Assembly (NCBI GenBank): GCA_027257055.1
Contig: JAPVLO010000054.1
Coordinates: forward strand, 3,596,001-3,660,000
Direction of reading: 5' to 3'
Source: Cephalopachus bancanus
Taxonomy: Eukaryota; Chordata; Mammalia; Primates; Tarsiidae
Length of the DNA stretch: 64,000 bases
Numbering within the stretch: position 1 is the stretch's first letter; every line of letters begins with the position of its first letter. The notes under the pieces are model-generated. The model did not search any database and was not told the origin of the DNA. It saw only the letters and a program-made list of their open reading frames with translations. Shown piece by piece: positions 1-12,085 of this stretch. The position numbers and the translations under genes are program-made.

Positions 1-682
1 TTATCAACAGACTCCTCAGTGTCCTGGATACCACCATGCTCATGTATGTCTCCTCTATTCCTAATGCTGTATCCTCTACTAGAAAGACCTGCCCCTCCTT
101 CTCTCGCAACTCAGCCAGCAACTCCTTGAGAAACCCACTGCCACTATTCCAGACTGAATTAATCATTCTCCTCCCTTAATTCAAACAGCCATTCATGATC
201 TGTAAAAACAGATCTGTACAATCATTTTGTGGGTGGGGAGGATGTCAGTGAAAGAGAGTCCAGAATGGATGAAAGGTGGTTGTCAGGGTCCATACAGACT
301 CTCTTGGAGATTCTCAACCTCCTGCAGGCTCCCCCACCTCTTCAAAGAATAAGGCACAGAACCCACCAAAGGAGCTTCTGTCTCTACATAAGTCAAACTG
401 ACTAGGCCAGGGAGAGCTGAGTAGAGGGGTTTCTTTGTTATGCTTACACCCATGGTCCTGACTTTTCTTTATGGATTCCCTGTTGAGGATCGACTCTAGA
501 AAGGCTACCGCACTCACTGCCCATATCCATCACTATCCAAGGAAAACCCCCTCACCTATGGCCCTTTGAGCTAGCCTAAGTTGGGTTTCACCCAGCTGGA
601 TTTTAGTCCAATGGCCCTATCAGCAAACCAACAAGATGAAGCACAGTGGTGAATGAGCCAGCCAGAGCAAACAGTTTCACTT

Positions 683-974
683 TTTCTTTTTTGCGTCAGA
701 GTCTCACTCTGTCACCCAGGCTGGAGTGTAGGGGCACGCTCAAGGCCATTGCAGCCTCGACCTACTGGGCTCAGGTGATCCTTCCACCTCAGCCTTCCAA
801 GTAGCTGGAACTACAGGCACACATCACCACGCCTGTCTAATTTTTTGACTTATGGTAGAGATGAGGTCTCACCAAGTTGTCCAGGCTGGTCTCGAACCCC
901 TATGCTAAGGCAATCCTCTTGCCTTGGTCTCCCAAAGTGTTGGGATTGCAGGCATGAGCCATGGTGCCTGGCCA
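683..974 (-). repeat. Alu SINE
   Basis: Dimeric Alu in reverse orientation (T-run first, GGCC head last). It is flanked by a near-perfect direct repeat, AAACAGTTTCACTT (about 669-682) and AAACTGTTTCACTT (about 975-988), the expected target-site duplication. It is diverged, so it is an older copy than those with the GACTCCAACTC tail. Confidence 0.9.
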
Positions 975-1369
975 AACTGTTTCACTTCTAATGAGACCTT
1001 CAGAATGAATTCGGTTACTTATTTGGATCACTCTACCTGTTACTCCACTGTAGACAAGATAACAAAGAATTTTGGCAATAGCCAACCCTCTGGAGAGACT
1101 AGTTTTTAAAAAACAGCAAGATTATTAAGACAAATGATACACAAGGGCCTCAAGAAACTTTTTCTTCTTAATTGATTCAGACTTGGAGGCAGAGAGAAAA
1201 CTGTTGTCTAAAGGGATGTAACTACCCCCCAGCTACTTACATCTTCTCTTCACAGTAACTATTTCCTCCTGACAAATCTCATCTTTGTTGAGCTGTTCAT
1301 GGGACAAAGTTGTTGTATACAATTCAGAGAACAAGAAAGTATGCTAAAGATGCTCTGAAAGAAAGTTCT

Positions 1370-1553
1370 ATCAGTGATTCTCAGCTTCAGATTGCATCAG
1401 AATCACCTGGCGGTCTTGTTAAAATACACATAACTGGACTCCACCGCCAGAGATCTTGATTTAATAGGTCTGGTGTGAGGCCAGATAATTTGCATTTACA
1501 AGTTCCCAGAAAGCAACTATTCCCAGGACCACATGTTTGAGAACATGCGATCT
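1370..1553 (+). repeat. MER5A-like hAT-Charlie MITE
   Basis: The sequence runs from 'gtgattctcagcttcagat' through 'cagaatcacctgg' to 'ggaccacatgtttgagaac', the layout of the non-autonomous MER5A DNA transposon with its terminal inverted repeats. Family name is from memory of the consensus. Confidence 0.75.
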
Positions 1554-1555
1554 AA

Positions 1556-1737
1556 ATCACTAATTCTCCATCCTGAGCTGCATATTAGAATTACCTGAGG
1601 ATGTTTTCAAACAATACCAGTACTCGTATCAACCTCATCAATTGAAGCTGCTTCGCTGGGGTATAGCATTGGGGTACTGGTGTTTTAAGTTTTCCAGATG
1701 ATTCCATGGTTTAGCCAAACTTTGTGATTCACTGCTA
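1556..1737 (+). repeat. second MER5-like element, diverged
   Basis: Immediately follows the first MER5 copy and has the same kind of ends ('ctaattctccatcctgagct' to 'ccaaactttgtgattcactg') and internal 'agaattacctga'. More diverged, and the subfamily is uncertain. It could be a tandem neighbour or an independent insertion. Confidence 0.5.
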
Positions 1738-1934
1738 AATCTATCAGCTAATAAGACTGGGAATTCATCTTTACGACTGTAAATAAGAACGCCTAGGAAA
1801 CTACTCCGTCGGTAAACATTTATTACATTTATTAAGCATCTAGAACGTATATTGCTCTCTTCTACATGACATGGAAGATTCTTTTAAAAACACAGTGTGT
1901 GTTCTGAGGAAACCATACATATAGGAAAATGCCC

Positions 1935-3056
1935 TCATTGTAGTTTTGATTTGCATTTCCCTGGTTATGAGTGACCTGGGCGTTTTTTTCATATACAGGT
2001 CAGCCATTTGTATGTTTCTTTTGAGAAATGTCTATTCAAGTCCTTTGCCCATTTTTTATTCGGTTGTTTTCTTGTGAATGAGTTGTTTGAGTTCCTTATA
2101 TATTTTTATACTAACTCATTCTTGGATGTATGGTTTGCAAATATTTTCTCCTGTTTTATAGGTTATCTCTTCACTCTTGATTGTTGTTTTTTTCTTTGCA
2201 GAAATTTTCAGTTTGATACAATCCTATTAGTCTATTTTTGCCTGTGTTGCCTATGCTTTTGAAGTCATATCCAAAAAATTATTGCCCAGATCAATCCCCA
2301 GAAACTTTTTCCTTATGTTTTCTTAGAGTAGTTTTACAGTTTTAGTTCTTACATTTAATTCTTTACTCCATTTTATGTTGGCTTTTGTGTATGTTGTAAG
2401 ATGAGTCCCACTTAATTCTTCTGCATATAAATATCCAGTTTTCCCTCCACCATTTATTGAAGAGAGAATCCTTTCTCCATTTTGTGTTCTTGTTGTCTTT
2501 GTCAAAGATGAATTGACTATAATACATAGATTTACTTTGTTCCATTGATCTGTATGTCTGTTTTTATGTCAATATCATACTGCTGATTACTATAGCTTTG
2601 TAGCATATTCTAAAATCAGATGCTTCCATCTTTGTACTTTTTGTTCAAATTGCTTTGGCTAGGGTTTTCTGTAGTTCTGTACAAATTTTAGGATTTTTTT
2701 CTATTTCTGTGAAAAAATATCATTGGAAATTTGATGTGGATTGCATTGAATCTATAGATTGCTTTGGATAATATGGACCTTCTGACAATAATAATACCTC
2801 CTATCCATAAACATGAGCTATTTTTCCATGTATTTGTTTCTTCTTTGATTTTTTGTATCCATGTTTTATAGTTTTAAGTGTACAGATCTTTTATCTTATA
2901 GGCTAAATTTATTTCTAAGTACTGGAGGGGAGATGCTATTGTAAACAAACTTTTTATTTCCTTTACAGTTAGTTTCTTTTTAGTGTATACACATGCTATT
3001 GATTTTTGTATGTTGATTTTTTTATTTTGCAACATCACTGCATTTGTTTATTATAG
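1935..3056 (-). mobile_element. L1 LINE, inverted ORF2 segment
   Basis: The + strand reads as the reverse complement of L1 ORF2 (landmarks such as 'gagttgtttgagttcctta' and 'attgaatctatagattgct'). Many stops interrupt it. It abuts an L1 3' end in the opposite orientation at 3058, so the two together look like one insertion whose 5' part was inverted. Confidence 0.85.
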
Positions 3057-3057
3057 T

Positions 3058-3465
3058 TTCAATGAGGCACAGAGACAAATACTGCACTATCTCACTTACA
3101 TGTAGAATCTAAAAAAGTCAAACTCATAGAAGCAGAGTGTAGAATGGTTGTTACCAGGGCACAGGGGTGGGGATATGGGGATATATTGCTCAAAGGTTAC
3201 AAAATTTCAGCTGGTATGAATAAGTTCTAGAGATCGATTGTACAACATGGTGACTATAGGTGATGTATTATGTACTTGAAAATTGCTAATAGAGTAGCTC
3301 TTAAGTGTTCTCAGCACCAAAATATAAGTATGTGAGATGATGTGTTAATTAACTTCATTTAATCATTTTACAATGCATGCATACTTCAAAACATCATCTT
3401 GTATACCATAAATATACACAATCTCATATTAGCCAATTATACCTTAATAAAGTTGGGAAGGCAAA
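3058..3465 (+). mobile_element. L1 LINE 3' end
   Basis: Contains 'tctcacttacatgtagaatc', 'gaatggttgttaccaggg' and 'ccttaataaagttgg', the ORF2-end/3' UTR layout of an older (L1M-type) element, in + orientation. Probably the 3' half of the same insertion as 1935-3056. I found no convincing target-site duplication around the pair. Confidence 0.8.
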
Positions 3466-3663
3466 ATCTGAAAAGTTAACAATCAATTCTGGCAAGCAGA
3501 TAGAACATGGCTCCAGGACACCATTGGGTAGAACATTTGGGTAGAACCCAGGTTTCAATATGTTTTAAAGTTTGTCCAATATGGATCTGGGGTTGAGAAC
3601 CACTGGGCTACAGAAACCAGAGTTATCTGGGAGTGTTGGATATCCTGGGATAAAACAAATAGC

Positions 3664-3953
3664 AGGCTCGGTGGCTCAGCCTGTAATCCCACGCCTTTGG
3701 GAGGCTGAGGTGAGTGGATTGCCTGAGTCCGCGGGTTCAAGATCCGCCTGGGCAGTGAGACCTCATCTCTACAATAAATCAAAAAATCAGCCGGGCGTAG
3801 TAACACATGCCTGTAACTCTGGCTACTCAGAAGGCTGAGGCGAAAGGATCGCTGGAGCCCAGCAGGATGAGGCTGCAGTGGCTGGGAGCAGCCACTGCAC
3901 TCCAGTCTGGGTGACAGAGTGAGACTCCAACTCAAAAAAAAAAACAAAAAAAA
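3664..3953 (+). repeat. Alu SINE, lineage-specific type
   Basis: Head GGCTCGGTGGCTCAGCCTG, middle ACAATAAATC, tail GACTCCAACTC then an A-rich run broken by C. Full-length dimer. Same subfamily as the copies at 10851, 37257, 41241, 44484, 47269 and 49507. Confidence 0.92.
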
Positions 3954-4433
3954 ACAGCAAAGTCTATGTAAAACACAGAAAAGAAAGGGAAGAGAGTAAT
4001 GAAGAAAATTACCCCCCTGGGGATGCAGTGCAGAACCAGTTAGTCACGGCTGGGGTAGCAAGACCAGTCATCCCATTAGGACACATCTATTCTTCATCAG
4101 GGTTTTAGAATGCCAGTGCCACAGATGCTTTTACTGACTGCTTTTCAAAGAATAAAAAAGATGCATTTTGATTAAAAATAATTGCCTCCCATGTGTAATA
4201 ATTAAACAGCTAATCTCTTACCAATACTGAGAATTGCTGAGGATACAACTTATTCCAAACTAATAAAAAACAAACTAGGTTTCCAATCAAATGTATTACT
4301 TGGGTTGACTCTCACTCTCCTCTCATTACTTCAACAAGATCCACACTGTGTAGGGGTACGGGAGCTGAGTCACAAGAGACAAACAGGAGAGGGAGTGACG
4401 CGAAACGGGCCTGGGCAAGTTAATCCGTCTATT

Positions 4434-4545
4434 TCTGTGGGGGAAAAAAAGTCATTGGAATTTTGATAAGGATTGTCTCGACGCCATAGATTGTTCTGGA
4501 TAATATGGACCTTTGAACAATAATAATGCCTCCTATCCATAAAGC
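4434..4545 (-). mobile_element. short L1 ORF2 fragment
   Basis: About 110 bases aligned by eye with 2710-2820 of the L1 upstream (both contain 'ggataatatggacct' and 'aataataatgcctcctatcc', with one difference). Same strand as the inverted ORF2 piece. Either an independent fragment or a local duplicate of it. Confidence 0.7.
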
Positions 4546-5398
4546 TCATGTTCTACTCAGTAATACTGGGAATCATACCCCTTCCTGCAAGGCTACCATG
4601 ACAAGAGACTGAGATAGCACATGGGAAACACATAGTATATTGCAAGACACTCAATAAATTGTAATGATAGGAATCCAAAAATATGTGTAGTCATGGATAG
4701 CAACCAACTTTTAAGAATTTAATTGTATCATCATAGACTCTTCCACTGTTTCATCTGTCTTCTTAATCTGAAATAAATTTTTTTCTTCAGATTCCCAAGT
4801 TGCCCATGTTGTGACAGAGGATTAGGAGGAAACACAGTTAGTCTAAGCCCTGACCAAGTATGAGGGACAGAGAACAAACCAGGGATGCCTGAGTCCTACC
4901 CACCCTTGCCCAAGCACCAATTTTTGAACATCTCAGTGGTGGTGGCTGACCAGTATAACACCACAGATTCCAACAGTAGCAGACACACTTCTTAGAAGCT
5001 TTTTTATTGTTTTGTGGAGTAAGACTCTATGTCTGAGCCCTAAATCCATCCTTTTCCTTTCTTCCTATTGCTATATTACCTTAAATGACTACCTTTACAA
5101 TGTGAGAGCTGTCCTAACAGCCAAACATGCCCACTGCTGCCTCATTTCTGTTCCATCTCAAACTACATCCCAGTTCCCTTTATAGTCGTCATGCTAAGCC
5201 GCTGGTCACAGAGAACTCCCTTCTAGCCAACTCATATTTATTTTGAATGTCTCTTAAAATAAATAATCATCCATTTTAATGGTCTTCTTGCTCATTCAAG
5301 GCCCAAGGGTCAGTTCAATTCAAAAGGAAATCAGTATAAACTGAGATGATGTTGTCTGATTTATACATAACAATTATATGTGTGATTATTTTCAACAG

Positions 5399-5563
5399 GA
5401 AGAATTCAGTTATGGGGACATCCTATTGCGGTAGACTGGGCAGAACCGGAAGTAGAAGTTGATGAAGACACAATGTCCTCAGTGAAAATCCTATACGTAA
5501 GAAACCTTATGCTGTCTACCACTGAAGAGATGATTGAAAAGGAATTTAACAATATTAAACCAG
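5399..5563 (+). CDS. A1CF: A1CF coding exon: end of RRM2, linker and start of RRM3
   Basis: A1CF is the RNA-binding partner that lets APOBEC1 deaminate C to U in apolipoprotein B mRNA. This 165-nt exon starts after TTCAACAG and ends before GTAGGA. Entering with two bases of a Gly codon, it reads [14 protein letters not shown], then an acidic linker ([11 protein letters not shown]) and the first part of RRM3, with the RNP2 motif ILYVRNL and the helix [17 protein letters not shown]. It corresponds to about residues 203-259 of the human protein. By memory the human protein has HG where this has HP, and STSEE for STTEE. The exon leaves one base of a Gly codon, which matches the GT at 13831. Frame is open and both splice sites are canonical. 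The preceding exon is outside the window or not recognisable in it. Confidence 0.97.
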
Positions 5564-5945
5564 GTAGGACATACATATAAGATTGTTTTTTCAAAACATA
5601 CTTTAAAAGTACTTATGCTTGATGTGACTTCCCATACTTTTAATACCTTTTATTTAGATCATTCTCACAATTGCATGCAGACTACTCAAACTATATTCCC
5701 ATCTTTGGATTAGAAAATAGGAACATATGGTCCTACAACATTTATCAATATTTTAGTTTTACACTTATCTGTGTGATTATTGAATGAATAAATATTTTCT
5801 TCACTAAACTACAAATTCCATGAGTCCTTTTTTTCTCTTATTGTCTTCTCAGTCCTCAGACATTCATTCTCTGGGCCTGAGGTACAATGATTGTTCAATA
5901 AATATATACCGTGTTCAAGAATGCATGGCCATAACTATTGGTCTA

Positions 5946-6172
5946 ATGCAGGGCTCCTCAACCTCGGCGCTATTGTCATTTGGAACAGATAATTTTTGGT
6001 TTTAGGGGCCTAACCAGTGGATCATAGAACATTTAGCAGCATCCTAGGACCCTACCCAGGAGATACTAGTAGCAATCCTCCAGAGGTAAAAACCAAAAAT
6101 GCCTCCAGACATTGTCAAATGTACCCTGGAGGTGGGCAAATTGTTCCCAGCTAAAAACCACTGGTCTAATGG
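5946..6172 (-). repeat. MER20 hAT-Charlie element
   Basis: Begins 'gggctcctcaacctcggcgc', contains 'tttagcagcatcctagg' and 'cctccagacattgtcaaat', and ends 'aaaaaccactgg'. This is the reverse complement of the MER20 consensus as I remember it, terminal inverted repeats included. Confidence 0.8.
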
Positions 6173-7124
6173 AATATGCTTATAACTTTAGATGTATAAG
6201 GAAGGAGGTAACAATCCTAGGAAACTCACTTGAGTGAAGAGGAAAGGAAAGGAATAGAGGGAAGGTGGGAGGAGATAATTAGTTTCTACTCATCTTGTCA
6301 AAATTCTTCAGTATCAATTCTAAGCCATAAGATTGACTCCCTATCTCTTTTTTCTTGAATAGGAGCTACAACACTGAAACATGTGACACATTTTGAGAAG
6401 CAATGGCTAGATGAGCATTTCCCAGAACTAGTTCACAATATTCATTCTACACACTTTTAGCAGATGTTACCAATAAAAGGGCCCCATTTTACTCACATGT
6501 ACTCCATAAACATGTAAAATATTGTGTATCAATAAGAGAGGAAAAAAGCTCCATAGTCAAATAAGTTTGTAAACATCAGATTCTGCAAAATTAAACAGAT
6601 TTATTTATTAGGAGACTTATCAGCCTAACCTTCTAATGTGCTTTGAAAGCCCCCAAGAAGTGATATAGTATGCACTATTTCCCAGACTTTTGGAGCATGG
6701 ATCTTTTTTGGCAGATTATCTTTGTGGGATTAGTGTGTCTTGGAACACTCTTTGCAGTGTTGGCCTGGGGTTATCACAGTAGAAACGTCCTTCCATAAGT
6801 GGGAATTTCACAGTCTCAAAACAAATTTTAGATGGTGGATAAGCACAGGCCATGGTGCCATCAAGTTAAAGCTATCCAAGCATACGCACTTCACATATTC
6901 ATATTGTACCAACTCTGGGTACTAGTTCAGGTATAACAGAATGATAAGTTGATGATTCTTTATGAAGTAATTAGTAAGAATGTCATTTCTCTCTTTTTAA
7001 AGATGCACAAAAGGTCTTTCTCAGCCTTAGGAACTCTCCCCCCTCCCCCCGCCCGATAATTTAGTATGGCGGTGTGGCTCCATACCAGCAGCTGTGAATC
7101 CATGGCTCATATAGAAACTGCAAA

Positions 7125-7350
7125 TGATTGACTCACTATGTTCCAGGCATTACAGAGGCTACTTCCACAGAATGTGTTATTTAGTCATCACAACAATCTT
7201 ATAATGAAGGTGTCTTTATTAGTATTAGCTCCAGTATTTTCTAGATAAGAAAACCAGGACCCAGAGGAGTTAGGTAGCTTGCCTAAGGTCACAGTTAGCA
7301 GGTGGCTGATCCTGGATTTGAATCCAGGTCTGGTTAAGGGCATATTCTTA
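7125..7350 (-). repeat. MIR SINE
   Basis: Contains the conserved MIR core in reverse order: 'ccaggcattacagaggct', 'aggtagcttgcctaaggtc', 'atttgaatccaggtctgg'. Ancient mammalian tRNA-derived SINE. Confidence 0.8.
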
Positions 7351-7844
7351 ACAAATTTACTACTCCATTGTCCCGTCCTTATTCCACTCACTCACTTATT
7401 CAATTGTTGTTCCTTCAAAAATTTCTATGTGCCAGTTGAAAGGAACTAACAATTATGATATATATGTGTGGGAAGAGTTTAGATATTCCAGAAAAAGAAA
7501 CAATAAAACACTCTGCTCTTGGAGTGTAGAGAAGACTCATGTTTCAAAGTGACATGTAAGCTGAGATCTGAATGTTGATGCAGTTGTACACATAAGAACT
7601 GATATGTGTTTAAATATTGCTCTCTAACCTACCCCATTCTGCAAAGACTTTCTGTCTTCCCAGAGTGAACAATACTTATTTTTATCTAATTAAAATAATA
7701 ACCCCTTTTTTTCCAGATAGGGCTAGAATGAGAAATGATTCTCATTTCTATGAGCTTTGAGCTTTCCCAGTCTGCATATTGGCATATTGAAGAGAGACAT
7801 GTGCCTGGACCCTATTAATTATAGTGAAAACAATAAATTTCATA

Positions 7845-7848
<4 letters not shown>

Positions 7849-7885
<37 letters not shown>
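7849..7885. repeat. (TC)n microsatellite
   Basis: Uninterrupted TC dinucleotide run of about 18 units, inside the intron and far from either splice site. Likely length-polymorphic. Confidence 0.97.
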
Positions 7886-7887
<2 letters not shown>

Positions 7888-8403
7888 TCTTTCACTCTCT
7901 CTTCCTCTTGGACTAAAATGTGTGTAGCAATTTCAGGGCACATTGTGAGGCTAGTAACATAATTCTCCGGGCTCTTTAATGTTGTGTGGCTTGGTCTCTT
8001 TGACACTCAGCAGACGCATATGAGTTGCAGAGGATGAGCAACTAGCAGACATCTGCATTGAGAGGGAAAAAGAGCTAACCAGTTTCATTTCCAATGGAAA
8101 GGATGGATTGTATTGAGGCTATCCTTACCCAGAAAATTTTGTGGAAAAACACAGGAAAATGACTTTTTAAAAATTCTATTTAAAGTTTAGATCCTTCTGA
8201 GAAATCTGCATATTCCTTCTAAATATTTGACCAGAAATCATTTTAACCATGATTACTCTGAAGAGTATATGATGATGCTATTCAGAGAAACAAAAGACAA
8301 GCAGAACACAAATTGGGACCTACAAATGTTCTTCCCAGTGTAGCCAAGGGGTATCGACTGAATTTCCAATTATAGGCATTCTGCAAAATCTGATTTTTCT
8401 ACA

Positions 8404-8532
8404 GCAGTTCAGCAACATAAGAATCAACTAAAGGGTTTGTTAAAACACTGATATCTTGCCCTGTCTGGGGTGAGCCCAAGTGTCTGAATTTTTATTAAGT
8501 ACCCAAATGAAGCTGATCCTGAGTCTCTGATA
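8404..8532 (+). repeat. MER5-like hAT fragment
   Basis: 'aagaatcaactaaagggttt' followed by 'ttaaaacactgatatcttg' resembles a diverged internal part of a MER5-type element; the terminal repeats are weak. Confidence 0.45.
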
Positions 8533-11108
8533 ATCTTCCCCTCCGTAGGCAGGTGTGTTTCTCTTCAGGTAATTGATGTGTTACTGACAAATTAATAACA
8601 CAGTAATATTTTTCCAATTCCCTGTATTATGATTCTTCTTCGCTAGTGGATGATCCACTAATAGTAACCACGAATAGGGCCTCATTCTATGCTAAGTGAT
8701 GATAAATTGGTGAACTCCTATGCAATAAAGAAGGAACATATTCAAATAAGCTATGTGGTGAATCCTATTGTAGAGAAAACCAGTTTCTATGAGGCAAACT
8801 CTAACTTTCTAATTTTTCTGTTTTACGAGGTTAAATTTTTTATATATGGAATTTTCCAAAAGCAAGTGCTATTTAAAAATACAAGATAATTTCAAATATC
8901 TGCAGGCAGAATTTCAGAGCACTTAAACTCTTTACCATCTGAAATGCCAACCAATTGGCATGGATGATAGAAGTTGGAGTGTGAATTGACTGATAATATT
9001 TCCACATTTCATCCATATATTTATTGAATAGGCCCTGTGTACAAGATAATAGGCAGGAACTAAGTGAAGATAATACCAAGATGTCTCTAAAGCAAATCTT
9101 GTCCTCAGGGAGATAAAAGAATAGGGGAGTCTAGGGTGAGAATGACACTGAAGTCTGAACAGAGCAAAGACTGGAAAGGTGGCAGTCATCATTGGCCAAC
9201 TTCTTCCTTCTTAATTAACAAGACTAGTCATGGAGCTGAGTCATGATAATCACCCCACCTGAAACTGAAGGGAACAAAAAAAACACAATGGACATTCAGT
9301 TGATTATATGTCCCATGCTTCATGGTCTCAGATACCTTTATTTATTATATCAGTCTGGGCAGACAATTTCGCTCTGACTGATCATTATTGTAGGAAGTCA
9401 AGGTTTAATTGCTAAAGGAAGTAAAAGAGAAGTATCACAATGTTTTTGAATTATCCTTACATGACAGGCCTACTATTATTCCAAGGGAAGATAATTCATA
9501 ATCGTTGAACCATGTGGTAGAGTTGAAATTCTAATTGTCTTTGTGGCCTTGAATCTGAAAGGACAATGAAACTCTGATGTGGAAAAAAAGGAGAGGATTT
9601 TCGTCTCTTCTTTTTCTCCCAGGCATAATGTGTCATCTTATGGTTCTCAGCTGTTCTTTCAGAAATAACTTTTTTGGTTTTTTTTTTTACTTAAAGAGTA
9701 TTAGATAAGGATATGGTTCTCACCTCTAGCTGTGTGGACTCATAAATCTTATTGCCTTGCCAGAACTGTAATTTCCTAATATTTAAGTTTAAAATAAATA
9801 AAGTAAAATCAAATAAAGAAATTTTATTTTTTTTAGTTTAAAGATATGGGATACAATTCAGGATTGGGTATACAAGTGGTCATCATACAGGTAAAGTCTG
9901 GGCCTTCCCTTCATCCCCACTTTGCCTGGTTTGAGATCAGGTACCCTTATTGATGTTCCGTTCCCCACCACCACCACCCTGGCAGTATCCTGCTATTGCC
10001 AATCCCTTTCTTATAGTATTATGGCAAATGTTCAGGGTCTACTTATGAGTGAGAACATGTGATACTTTGTTCTTTGTTTCTGTGATAGATCATTGTATGA
10101 CAAACTCTAAATCCATCCAAGTGCTGTGAAGTCCATGTTTGTCCTTCTTTGTGGCTATGTGATATTCCGTTGTGTATATGTACCACATTTTTTTATGCAG
10201 TCCAGTTTCGATGGGCAAAATGGTTTGTTCCATGTTTTTGCTATTGTGAATAGTGCTGCAACAAACATGCATTGCAGGTATCTTTTGTAGAATGATTTGA
10301 GTTCCTCTGGGTATATTCCCAGTAGAGGGATTGCTAGGTCACATGGAAGATCAATTTCCAGTTCTTTTAGAAATTGCCACACTGCTTTGCAAAGAGGTTG
10401 CACTAGTTTGCATTTCCACCAGCAGTGTAGAAGTGTTCCTTTTCTCTACAAATTCGCCAGCATCTGTTGTTGTTTGTTTTATTAAATGATGGCCATTCTT
10501 ACTGGGATTAGGTGGTGTCTCAATGTGGTTTTTATTTGCATTTCTCTGATGATTAGTGAGGTTGAGCACTTTTTCATTGTCTAATGGCTGCCCATATAGC
10601 TTCTTTTGAGAAGTGTCTATTACTGTCTTTTGCCCACTTTTTAAAGGAGGCTGTTTGTTTTTTCCCTTTTGGCACATTTGAGTTCCTTGTAGATCCTGGA
10701 TGTTAAGCCTTTGTCAGAAATACAGTTGTATACAGTTGGCAAATATTTTTTCCCATTCTGTGGGCTATCTCCCCACTCTCTGGATGGTTTTTTTTTTTTT
10801 TTTTTTTTGCTTTGTAGAAGCTTTTCAGTTTGATAAGATCCCACTTGTCAGCTGGGCTCAGTGGCTCAGCCTGTAATCCTGCACCTTTGGGAGGCTCAGG
10901 TGAGTGGATTGCCTGAGCCCGCGGGTTTGAGATCTGCCTGGGCAGCGAGACCTCATCTCTACAATAAATCAAAAAAAAAAAAAAAATCAGCCGGGCGTGG
11001 TAGCGCATGCCTGGAATTCCAGCTGCTTGGAAGGCTGAGGCAGAAGGATCGCTGGAGCCCAGCAGGTGAGGCTGTGGTGGCCGGGAGCAGCCACTGCACT
11101 CCAGTCTG

Positions 11109-12085
11109 TGCTGGAGTCCAGCTCCAGGAGAGAGTCAGGGCTTGAGATGGGAGAATCGGGAAGCGGCAAAAAAGAAAAGATGAAAACAACAGGAATCCTC
11201 TTTCTGGGGAGAGCTCAAGATTCTGCCCATTTTTATTTATTTTTCACAAGCTTATATAGGTTTTCCACAAATGTATCTTATGTTGCTAACCAAACGCCCA
11301 CGTACATCCTTTTTGCACTCACAATAAGGTTGACCTTTAACAATTTCAACCACAGATGGTGTTTTTCTTAAGTCAAACATTTATGAACGTCCTGGTTTTC
11401 TTCCTAACTTTCTCATAACTATTTACTATTATAGGCCTATAATATCCTTACCCTAAAAAGCTAAACCTTAACCCTAAGTCTTAGTTAACTTACTTACTAC
11501 TATACATTTATTTCTATTAATCTTATTTCTATCCTTATGTTCCTATATTTTCTTAACTATCACTTATACTATTATATATCTCTTATCTTACTAGTTTATC
11601 TTATCTTACTATCTTATTATTAATATTCTAAATTCTATCTTCATTAAACTACTTATTTAATCCTAAAATATCTTAACCTATTTTTTTATCTCAAACAGTT
11701 GTTTTCCACTAGCTCTCAGCTGGGGTCTGTTGTTTATGAGGAAGTGGTCGACTCGTTTTTCTTGGCCTCCTGCTGTTACCGAAAAACATCCTTACACACC
11801 CTAAGGGGCACCCTTTTTGCTGCAATCTCACCTCCATTATGCCTATGTATAATTTTTGCTGTCAAATGCCATTATCCATTTGCGCATCTATTATCTCAAT
11901 TAAAGAGGGAACATTCTCAAGCCTATGCACGCAATCCTTCAAAGTTAGGGAAGGTCCGTCAACAGGATCCATGGGACTTTCCTCCGTCATGGCCGCATTT
12001 TACTGGGGCCTTACTCCCAGCCGGCATTTTTCCTGTTTTCAGGTCCCTTTTACCTTACTTTTACTAGTGATTGCAGCTCCCGACA
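11109..12085 (-). mobile_element. solo LTR of a class II (ERVK-like) endogenous retrovirus
   Basis: A 977-bp segment with TG at one end and CA at the other, flanked by the 6-base duplication AGTCTG (11103-11108 and 12086-12091), inserted in an Alu. Six-base duplications and the end TGTCGGGAGCTGC (read on the - strand) suit betaretrovirus-like or intracisternal-particle-like ERVs. On the - strand a TATATAA box (11258-11252) is followed by overlapping AATAAA signals (11241-11232), the order expected for U3 then R. No gag, pol or env is present, so it is the product of LTR-LTR recombination. The middle (about 11400-11700) is strikingly AT-rich with TTATCTTA-like repeats. Confidence 0.88.
11232..11258 (-). 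promoter_or_regulatory. LTR TATA box and polyadenylation signals
   Basis: On the - strand TATATAA (complement of 11252-11258) lies about 10 bases before the overlapping AATAAA hexamers (complement of 11232-11241). They are placed as the core promoter and poly(A) signal of the solo LTR and point against A1CF transcription. Activity is unknown. Confidence 0.55.

Larger units (their letters stand above)
1..5398 (+). other. A1CF: A1CF intron (3' part), upstream of the first visible exon
   Basis: I find no coding exon here. The exon that should precede the one at 5399 (RRM2 coding) was looked for by its expected protein and not seen, so this whole stretch is taken as intron ending in the acceptor TTCAACAG at 5391-5398. 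It holds an Alu (683-974), two MER5-like elements (1370-1737), an inverted L1 (1935-3465), an Alu (3664-3953) and an L1 fragment (4434-4545). The rest (1-670, 990-1365, 3970-4430, 4550-5390) looks like unique intronic sequence with no recognisable function. Confidence 0.75.
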
